Assembly: GCA_029465975.1 (NCBI GenBank)
Contig: CM055736.1
Location: forward strand, 5,182,781-5,246,780
DNA from: Dallia pectoralis
Taxonomy: Eukaryota; Chordata; Actinopteri; Esociformes; Umbridae
Direction: 5' to 3'
DNA: 64,000 nucleotides
Shown here: in pieces, positions 55,454 through 64,000 of the stretch
Layout: every line of letters starts with the position of its first letter
Position numbering within the stretch: the stretch's first letter is position 1
Notes under the pieces: generated by a model
The model's database searches: none
What the model was told of the DNA's origin: nothing
The model's input: only the letters and a program-made list of their open reading frames with translations
Position numbers and translations under genes: made by a program

Positions 55454-57486
55454 ATAATTAAATACTACTCATTTGAAAAATCTGAAGCCATCTTGCAAAG
55501 TATAAGCATTAATCGAGGAACCATTTTTGATGACAATGATTTATTCATTGATGGATTCATTTACATTTTGAAACATGAGTTAATTTCTTTGGTAGAGTGA
55601 TCACATTTTGCAGGCCATGTAGATGTGAGGATTGTTAAACGTTTTAAATTGTAACTTTGTTTCAGTAAATTTCCCAAATTGATCAAGAAAAACTGTAAGA
55701 CCAACACAAAGATAGAACATGCTGGTGAGTTTAGCATTTGGTCTGGTAGACTAAGAATGTGCCAAAAAATCTTTCAAGGGAAAGCTGCTAGTCTGCACAT
55801 GGTGTTATTTCAAAATCTTACTTCTGAAATGCAGAGCCAAAACAACATATTATGTCCCAACTCTATTTTGTGTGAGAAACCTCAATCAACAATATCATTG
55901 CAGCTTGATTTAATTTTACTGTAAATAAAATTGAATAATAAAAATAATTTGCTTTAGAAATACATAATTCACAATTATGTCTAATTTAGGCAGACATGTT
56001 CAGTATGAGTCCAACCATGCAGTCAGCTCTCGGCTTGTCCTGTTAATGAAAGAACAGTTTTGCAAATCAGTCTCTAAAAATCTTACATGTGGAATATATT
56101 GTATCAACTGTTGCACCCATCGTTGGTATTTTCATATTCCTCTTTATCAATGACTCCAGATGACATACATGAATGAGCATCGAAAGGAGCATTTCACACA
56201 GTTTATATTCCTCAGTTCATGGGTATTTATGAAAAGATTTGCATCTCCACAATACTGATCATATTCCATGACCAATCCAATGACATATATCGTAATTCAA
56301 TGCATGCTCCACTTAATGGAGAAATGGTTCATATTTTTTTTTTAATTCACAAAAATCAAGTCTACTATTGTGTTGCAGTGCTGCAGTACCGTTAGGTGCG
56401 GCTGGTGATGTAATTGAGATTTACTCACCCAGGGGTCGACTCTGAATCATTGTATTTATACCCTGATAAGCACCTGGCTTTCCTTGCATTCCCTGATTTC
56501 ATACCCTCCTAAGCGCACACAAACACAGACTAAGAAGAGAGGTAGAACTGAGAAAAATTGTATCTATGAGAAATAGCATATGGAATGGAGGGTGGGGAGA
56601 GACCATGATGACTTGTTAAGAGAACAAACAGCTACTATATAAAAAGGATAATGTTAAAGAGGAAAAAAATGAAGAAAAAATGGTTTTCGTAGATGGAACA
56701 CAGCATTAACAGTGTTTCATTAAGGAGGCAGGCAGCCATAAGCCCAGCCAAACAATCTGCAATAAAAATGTGCCTGCTGCTCATCTCTCTTCAGGGGGTG
56801 ATCAAGCTGCCTCGCGCCTCCTCTTCTTTTTCACTACAAATGAGCCAGGGAGCCCATGCAGGCTTCCTTTACAGAAAATCACAGCAGGAGAAACCCCAAA
56901 ACTCCCATCCTCAAACTTCATCTATGCATGGGTACACAGGCCCATGATCCTGCAGCAAAGCTTGTTCATTACACTAACGTAACCAGAGGGGGCCAGCGAG
57001 AATAGTAGTGACAGCACAATTAATCATAATAATAACATTGCTGAACGTGACAGCTGAAGCAAGCTTCGTGAAGAGAGTTTTGTTATAAGATAGGGATACA
57101 GACTCAAGCCTCATGCAGACATTTGTGGATGAAGGCATATGTATTTTGATGCAATGGCTCAAGATAAACTAATACCCCCATATGAAAAGTGGTAGATCAA
57201 ATCTCACTATTGTTTGTACCTTGAACATTTTTTCTACCCAATTCGATAATATTCCGTCTCTGGTTAAGGCCCTTGGGTTTTGGGACAACCCGCCAAGAAC
57301 ATCTAATTGTTTTGCTCAACCACTAAGTCTAAGCTGAGTTTTTGCGAAAGCATTATGCAGTCTTCTACCTTGATTGAGCGCCCACGCACTCATGTCAACT
57401 ACAAAGATTTACCAGATTGTGATAAGGCAAGATAACCATATTAGATTTTTACTAACCTCTCAAACAAAGGCCAAAAGGTGAGATCA
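55454..57486. other. Non-coding, no gene recognised
   Basis: AT-rich sequence without a credible coding frame. The 84-codon frame at 56693 has no recognisable motif. Confidence 0.5.
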
Positions 57487-57488
57487 TA

Positions 57489-59076
57489 CAGTTGAAACCA
57501 GATATTTACATACACTTCAGAAAAAGAAAAAAAACGTTAATTTCTTTACTGTCATACATTAAATAAGAGTAAACTTTTTCTGTTTTTGATCTATACATAT
57601 TAACACATTTTTTGCATTTGTTAAATGTCAGAATCGAGCGAGGGAGAATTTTTATGTTTTTTTTATCACTTTCATCAAAGTCATAAGTAATATGATACAC
57701 TAAGATTGTTGTGTCTTTAAACAAAAAGAAAACTCCAGATGATTCCATTCTGAGCTTAAGAAGCTTCTGATAGGTTAATTGATTCCATTTGAGTTCATTG
57801 GTGGCACACCTGTGGATGCATATAAAGGAACACCTCAAACACAGAGCCTCTTTCTTTGACATCATGGGAAAATCAAGAGAAATCTACCTAGACATCAGGA
57901 ATATAATTGTGGACCTCCACAAGTGTGGCTCATCCTTAGGCGCAATTCCAGATGCCTGAAGGTTAATCTGTTCAGACAATATTACACAACTAAAAAAACA
58001 TGGGAATGTACAACCATCACACCGCTCAAGAAGGAGACGGATTCTGAGTACCAGAGAGGAATGTCTTTTGGTGTGAAATGTGCGAATCAATCCAAGGACA
58101 ACAGCAAAAGACCTTGTGAAGACGCTAGCTGAAACTGGTAAGACAGTGTCATTATCCACAGTAAAACGAGTCCTGTACCACCATGAGCTAAAAGGTTACT
58201 CTGGGAGAAGAAAGCCATTACTTCAAAACCACCATAAAATAGCCAGACTACAGTTTGCAACTGCCTATGGGGACAAAAATCTTAATTTCTGGAGACATGT
58301 CCTGTGGTATGACGAAACAAAAATTGAACTGTTCGGCCATAATGATAAACGGTATATTTGGAGGAAAAAGGCAGAAGCTTTGAAGTCTCAAAACACCATC
58401 TCAACTGAAGTATGGGGGTAGTAGTATAATGTTGTGGGGCTGCTTTGCTGCAGAAGGGACTGGTGCACTTCACAAAATAGATGGCATCATGAGAAAAGAA
58501 AATGTTGTGAATATATTGAAGCAACATCTGAAGACATCAGCCAGGAAGTTAAAGCTTGGGCGCAAATGGGTCTTCCAAATTGACAATGATCCCAAGCGTA
58601 CCTCTAAATTAGATACAAAGTGGCTTAGGGACAACAAAGTCAAGGTATTGGAGTGGCCATCACAAAGCCCTGATCTCAATCCCATAGAACATTTGTGGGC
58701 GGCACTGAAAAGGCGAGTGTGAGCAAGAAGGCCTACATACCTGACCCAGTTACACCAGTTCTGTCAAGAGGAGTGGGCCAACATTCCAGCAAACTATTGT
58801 AGAAAGCTTGTGGAAGGATACCCAAAACGTTTGTCCCAAGTGAAACCGTTTCGGGGCAATTCTGGCAAATACTAAGGCAGTGTATGTATACTTCTGACTT
58901 TGATGAAAGTGATAATAAAAATAGATAAAAATTCAGACATTTAACAAATGCAAAAATTATGTTACTATGTATTGATCCAAAACAGAAAAAGTTTACTCTA
59001 ACTTAATGTATCACAGTAAAGAAATAAAAGTTGTTGTGTTTTTTCTGAAGAGTATGTAAATATCTGGTTTCAACTG
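57489..59076 (+). mobile_element. Tc1-like transposon, 1,588 bp, both ends intact
   Basis: Terminal inverted repeats begin CAGTTGAAACCAGATATTTA on both sides, and TA flanks each end (57487-57488 and 59077-59078). Size and structure are those of a full-length fish Tc1 element. The transposase is broken (see next entry). Confidence 0.95.
57864..58875 (+). pseudogene. Tc1-like DD34E transposase, broken
   Basis: Start ATG 57864 (MGKSREIYLDIRN), stop TAA 58873-58875; total span about 337 codons, the usual length. The N-terminal paired-like region is in two frames (DLHKCGSSLGAIP, then KVNLFRQYY). The middle frame from 58080 gives RINPRTTAKDLVKTL, TVKRVLYHHELKGYS and the first catalytic acid in WYDETKIELFG. 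After a frameshift near 58418 comes MLWGCFAAEGTGALHKIDG, the second acid in QIDNDPKRTS and the third in DLNPIEHLW, spaced as DD34E. All three catalytic acids survive, but at least two frameshifts and a stop prevent a full product. Confidence 0.93.
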
Positions 59077-59229
59077 TAGTTGTGAATTTGTTATAAACTT
59101 TTGATCTAGACGCAGTTGTCTTTGTAAATTATGTTGCCATGACGGTCGTCATAATGCTAGTATGTCATACAAAGAGTGTGTGTACGTGACTCAGACAAAC
59201 CCATAATCTACTCCAGGCTATAAACTGCC

Positions 59230-60410
59230 GCTCCTCCAGATCAGGGTGATGGTTCCCATGTTCAAAAAGGGGGACCAGAGCCTGTGTCGCAATTACAGGG
59301 GTATCACACTTCTCTGCTCCAGTCTACTCAAAAGTGCTAGAAAGTAGGGTTCGGCCAATAGTCAAACCTCAGATTGAAGAGGAACAATGCAGATTTCATT
59401 CTGGCCATGGAACAATGGAGCAGCTCTTTACACAGTGTTAAAAATTAGAATGCAAATATTATTTTACACAGATTTTCCTAAATTCCTATTTCTAAATAAT
59501 TGATGAAAACGAGATTCAGTATAATTTTCAAGTCACCAACCTTTAAGTCACATTTCATTGAACAAACCACCCAATGAAAACAGTATTTTTTTCCAAATAC
59601 GTTTCCAAATACGTTTTAAAAAACTGAAAATTGTCATTTCTTGGTCATTTGTTGAATTTGCAGCATTATGAGGTCATATTTACTGTAATCAATAGCTATT
59701 TCAATCACACATATTAACAGGGCAAGTTATATGTTAACATAGAACTGCTTCTTTGATATCAACCTCATATTCTTGCATCCATTATACTTGTGAGTTTATG
59801 GAGAGTTTCTGCCTGAATTTCTTTGCAGGATTTCTGTACGCTCAAAGCAAGAGTTGTGTCCGGGTTCTCGGCAATGGAGCGTGAGATTGTCCGGAGCATT
59901 AGAGCTGCAAGGGCGGTGTTGCATTTGCTTTAACGCGACGTTGTGACAAAAGAAGAGAGCTGGGCCAGAAGGCAAAGCTCTAGTTCTACCGGTCAATCTT
60001 GGAACCTATGGTCATGAAGGCTGGGTGATGACTGAACAACGGATCACGTGTACAAGTGGCCGAAATGGGTTTTCTCAGGATGGTGGCGGGCCTCTCCCTT
60101 AGGGATAGGGTGAGAGGCTCAGTCATCAGTGAGGAACTCAGAGTAGAGCCGCTGCTCCTTTGCATAGAAGGGAGCCAGTTGAGGTGGTTCACGCATCTGG
60201 TAAGGATGCCCCCCTACGGAGCGCCCCTCAGCTAGGAGGACGCCTCGGGGAAGACCCAGGACTATGTAGAGAGATTATATCTCCATACGGGCCTGGGAAC
60301 TCCCCCAGTCAGAGCTGGTTAATGTGGCCAGGGAAAGGAAAGTTTGGGGTCCCCTGCTAGAGCTGCTGCCCCCACGACCTGGCCTCAGATAAGCGGTTGA
60401 AGATGAGAAT
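59230..60410 (+). pseudogene. RTE-clade LINE fragment, interrupted
   Basis: 59235-59435 matches the VPMFKKGDQ, NYRGITLL and EEQC blocks of the RTE RT. An AT-rich segment of about 380 bp (59436-59815) of unknown origin replaces the RT core. 59825-60400 carries the C-terminal region with many lesions (EMGFLRMVAGLSLRDRV, QLRWFTHL). It ends in the family tail aagcggttgaagatgaga. It is the most decayed of the three RTE copies here. Confidence 0.78.
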
Positions 60411-60713
60411 GATGAGAGAGTTAAGTAAGGGTTAAGGTTAAGTTTGTCTAAATATATTTTGCGAGACTCCAGAAAGATAGTGACAGCAAATGTGTCCCAG
60501 TGGTATCATTTCCATATTTTACATATGAGTAAAATATGGAAATGACATGCTGTTTTACACTCACTAATGACTATCTAGTGCTTAACAAACCCTATCTGAA
60601 AGGCAGACAGGTGATTCACATAAATATGATGACACTGAGTGAATGATGAGCGGTCTATCAATAATGATTCTGGAAAATGAAAAGATGAAGGAAAATAATG
60701 TACATCAATTATA

Positions 60714-60754
<41 letters not shown>

Positions 60755-62705
60755 CTTGCTTTGGATGAGTCTGGTGTGTATGTCTATGCATTAGAGAGAA
60801 GGTTTTGACTGCCCATATGTTTTCAGTCGGCCCAGGACAAGTAAGACAGTTCTGGTTCTGGAAAAAACCTCCACCTCACTCTTTAGATTCACTCTCTAGC
60901 AGATGTTCAACAACCTTGCGCACCCCAGTAAAAAGTTCTCCACCATGCTTGTGTGCCGTGTATGGGAGCGGAATTCACAATTGCACCGCAGCAAGTTTAC
61001 AGGGAATCTCTCTAGTGAAAAGTCTAAAGTGTAGCCTCCAGGGCACACGCTCAGTCAGGGGGAGATAAACACTCCTTTTGTACACACATCTAAATAAGGA
61101 AACAGGGAAATACAAGTAAATAATGATTTGATTTCTACCTCACTGGTAAATGATTTATTTCAACAGCTCATTGTATGTACTGTACTGTACTGTCTTCCAA
61201 TTTATTGCTTGTGTATTTTCATTATTCTTTAATTATATCCATGTCTGTCTCTCTACACAGTACAGCATGCTTCAATTTCTCTGTAATTGAGAACAGTTTG
61301 CTTTGCCTCTCGGCTTTGATCCTTAGCACCTCAGAAATTTTAAGAACTGCCCTAGGCCTTACACAATTACACACCAGCACATACATGGCAAAAAAACTGT
61401 CACCAAAGCCCAGAGCTTCACGTAGACAAAGTTGTTTCACACCCTCGTTATCGAGCCTCAGGGCACTATGCACAACTCAAAACCGAAAGCTCATTCCTAT
61501 TCATGAAATACAGAACTGACTTGCATCAAAGTCCTAAAAGAGAGGAATAATATATATTCCCCGGGTGTGTGTGGTGTGCCTTGTACAGTATGCGATTTTT
61601 CACGGTTTGTGAATTTCCTTGAGAACGGTTCTTTTCTACATATTTTAAGAGATAAATTGGCTATGGCTGTTCATATGTCTGGAGCATGATGTCTTTAAGT
61701 ACTGGCATCCCAGCCCAGTTTTTTTACCAATCCGTTATGTATATTGTATAGCGCCGTCTGATGTATAATCTCATTCAGATGGCTGTTTTAGAACAATAAT
61801 CTGTTTTAACTGGTTTGATTGGCTTGATGGTTGAAGGTTGGCGGCATTAGAAGCCCAAGTGCTAAATAAGAGTGATTCCGGATATACTATATATAATGAC
61901 AATGGTTTTGTCGTTGGTCTAATAATGGATGTGGTGCTTGTTGTCCAAAGACAGAAAGTTATGGCTTACAATGGTATTCCCTTGTGTAACGATGAAAGAA
62001 GTGAACTCCTTTCTTATGCTTCTATCAGTTGGTCTTTCTCTCATTGGGATAGGTGAGGGAGGGTGTAAGTCTTTCACTAGATGATCTCACTGGGTGAAAT
62101 GTCAGAATATTATTATTCTGTTTGATTGCGTTTTTACTCACATAAACTCACCTCAGCATATTTGTTGAAGTACGAAAGGGTTAAAGGATGTTTTCCCTGC
62201 ATGAATTCTAACTTCCAATTCTAAAGACTTGTACAAGACAACAGAGAGTTTGCTACATGTCACATTACATCTCATTTAGCCCTGGGCATAGACAACAACT
62301 TCTTACACTAATGCTCTTTATTATTTCTTTGCTGAAATTATGTAAAACATTTTGATTCAACCCATTGTCCAGCGAATTATTACCTAAGAATAGTTACTGT
62401 AAGCCCCTTGAATTATATTATATTTGTGTATTTAATAATTACGTTTTTACTTTATGTCCTTCTAGATGTCCACCCAACTATTTTAATTTTCTCTGTTTTC
62501 CCCTCACACATTTTTATTTCACTTTTTTCTTCTAGGGAGATTTGCAAGCGTGCCCTGAACTCACCAATACAACAACAACTAGATAGCGTACAATTTCTGC
62601 TGAAATTGTGATGATGTGTGCTTGCGGCCACCCGTAGTCGACTGTGTACTGATATCAACTGCCAAACTGAGGTGACACTGCTGCTGCTGCGACATAGTAA
62701 GCAAT
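60411..62705. other. Non-coding, with a short LINE tail
   Basis: A (TA)n microsatellite lies at 60718-60751. Near 62535-62590 agggagatttgcaagcgtgccctg resembles the LINE tail at the window start. No gene is recognised; the 114-codon frame at 61175 has no known motif. Confidence 0.5.
60718..60751. repeat. (TA)n microsatellite
   Basis: About 17 TA units. Confidence 0.95.
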
Positions 62706-62900
62706 GTGTTAAACCTATCAGTCATTACTCATGAATACACACTGCTGCTACATGCACCATAGTATACATTGTGTTAAACCTATCAGTCATTACTCATGAA
62801 TACACACTGCTGCTGCATGCACCAAAGTATACAACGTGTTTAACCTATCAGTCATTACTCATGAATGCACACTACTGCTGCATGCACCATAGTAGCATAT
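62706..62900. repeat. 65-bp tandem repeat, three copies
   Basis: gtgttaaacctatcagtcat recurs at 62706, 62771 and 62836, a strict 65-bp period with a few substitutions. Confidence 0.93.
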
Positions 62901-63785
62901 GAAACAGCATGTAACCTGCTTATTCATTATCATGCAAACCTGCCTATTTACCAGCCTGTAACCTGCCTAATATACAGCATGTAACCTGCCTATTAAACAG
63001 CATAACAACCTGCCTATTAAACAGCATGTAACCTGCCTATAGTACAGCATGTAACCTGCTTATTCATTACCATGCAAACCTGCCTATTCAACAGCATAAA
63101 AACCTGCCTATTAAACAGCATAATAACCTGCCTATAGTACAGCATGTAACCTGCCTATAGTACAGCATGTAACCTGCCTATAGTACAGCATGTAACCAGC
63201 CTATTAACAAACATAGCAACCTGCCTATAGTACAGCATGTAACCTGCCTATAGTACAGCATGTAAACTGCCTAATATACATCATGTAACCTGCCTATTAA
63301 ACAGCATAACAACCTGCCTATTAAACAGCCTGTAACCTGCCTATAGTACAGCATGTAACCTGCTTATTCATTACCATGCAAACCTGCCTATTCAACAGCA
63401 TAAAAACCTGCCTATTAAACAGCATAATAACCTGCCTATAGTACAGCATGTAACCTGCCTATAGTACAGCATGTAACCTGCCTATAGTACAGCATGTAAC
63501 CAGCCTATTAACAAACATAGCAACCTGCCTATAGTACAGCATGTAACCTGCCTATAGTACAGCATGTAACTTGCCTATAGTACAGCATGTAACCTGCCTA
63601 TAGTACAGCATGTAACCTGCCTATAGTACAGCATGTAACTTGCCTATTGTACAGCATGTAACCTGCCTATAGTACAGCATGTAACCTGCCTATAGTACAG
63701 CATGTAACCTGTCTATAGTACAGCATGTAACTTGCCTATAGTACAGCATGTAACCTGCCTATTAACAAACATGCAACCTGCCTAG
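62901..63785. repeat. 23-bp satellite array
   Basis: The dominant unit is agcatgtaacctgcctatag plus tac (23 bp). Variant units such as ctattaaacagcataacaac and ttattcattaccatgcaaac are interspersed. A 304-bp block is duplicated (about 62966-63269 and 63270-63573). The right third is the most homogeneous. Confidence 0.95.
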
Positions 63786-63889
63786 TTGTTTTAGTGAGCC
63801 TACACAAACAGTACTGGCTAACTAGTTATTTTGCACACTAACAAAAGTTGTTTGAATACAATCTACCCAGTGATGGGGCATACACATAC

Positions 63890-64000
63890 AAGAGTAACTA
63901 GCTAGCTAGCAGCGCTAACGCTAGCTAGCATGCTAACGTTGTTGTTTGATGTATGCATACACTTACAGTAGTAGCTAACGCTAGCTAGCGCGCTAACGCT
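63890..64000. repeat. GCTAGC/GCTAACG-rich palindromic sequence
   Basis: gctaacgctagctagc occurs at 63913 and again near 63975, with many overlapping GCTAGC palindromes. It runs off the window end, so its extent and nature are unknown. Confidence 0.7.

Noticed and set aside
62901..63785. CRISPR-like regularity
   Set aside because: Units are contiguous 23-bp repeats without unique spacers, in a eukaryotic context.

Overview
This window looks like teleost fish nuclear DNA. I recognise no host protein-coding gene, rRNA gene or functional tRNA gene. Everything that can be identified is transposable-element sequence or tandem repeat, set in AT-rich, probably intergenic DNA. The mix is typical of ray-finned fishes: L2, CR1/Rex1-like and RTE LINEs, Tc1-like, hAT and PIF/Harbinger DNA transposons, a tRNA-derived SINE, several LTR families, and long TG, minisatellite and satellite tracts. 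The species cannot be fixed from the sequence alone.

Region 1-13.4 kb is a set of nested insertions. The oldest layer is one minus-strand L2-type LINE whose pieces lie at 76-1710, 10073-10385 and 12281-13220. A Harbinger transposon (1711-10069, 3-bp duplication CAG) split its reverse transcriptase region. It carries decayed genes for a Myb/SANT-like DNA-binding protein and a HARBI1-type transposase. Inside the Harbinger sits a nearly complete 6.4-kb LTR retrotransposon (1875-8316, 5-bp duplication GGCGC, LTRs 99% identical). Its pol order is protease, integrase, reverse transcriptase, RNase H. That is the Gmr1-type arrangement, in which a Ty3/gypsy-related element has a Ty1/copia-like order. 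It is inactivated by three TGA stops, a frameshift, an altered protease motif and loss of the RT motif A aspartate. A second LTR-element fragment (10390-12280), itself split by a hAT element with an 8-bp duplication, interrupts the LINE's endonuclease region.

Region 13.4-25.9 kb holds LINE fragments (CR1/Rex1-like at 13.4 kb, RTE at 16.7-18.2 kb), Tc1 fragments, a 35-bp minisatellite, a decayed hAT with a ZMYM-like reading frame, an LTR-like fragment and a SINE. Region 27.3-36.5 kb has a Harbinger copy, a palindromic element with long terminal inverted repeats, a CR1/Rex1-like LINE with an RTE inserted in its 3' UTR, and Tc1 debris. Region 39.3-45.9 kb has an ISL2EU-like fragment fused to an L2 endonuclease fragment, an L2 RT fragment, piggyBac-like ends, an intact-ended 1.85-kb hAT, and a minus-strand hAT transposase remnant.

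Region 46.9-55.5 kb contains a solo LTR, a second copy of the 27-kb Harbinger family with a 395-bp hAT inserted in its Myb-like gene, and a decayed LTR element with a repetitive proline-rich reading frame. Region 57.5-60.4 kb has a Tc1 element with both ends intact but a broken transposase, followed by an RTE fragment. The window ends in a 65-bp repeat, a 23-bp satellite with a 304-bp higher-order duplication, and GCTAGC-rich sequence.

The best candidates for closer study are the Gmr1-type element and its inactivating lesions, the datable nested insertions at 1-13 kb and 50 kb, and the non-canonical target-site duplications of the Harbinger copies.
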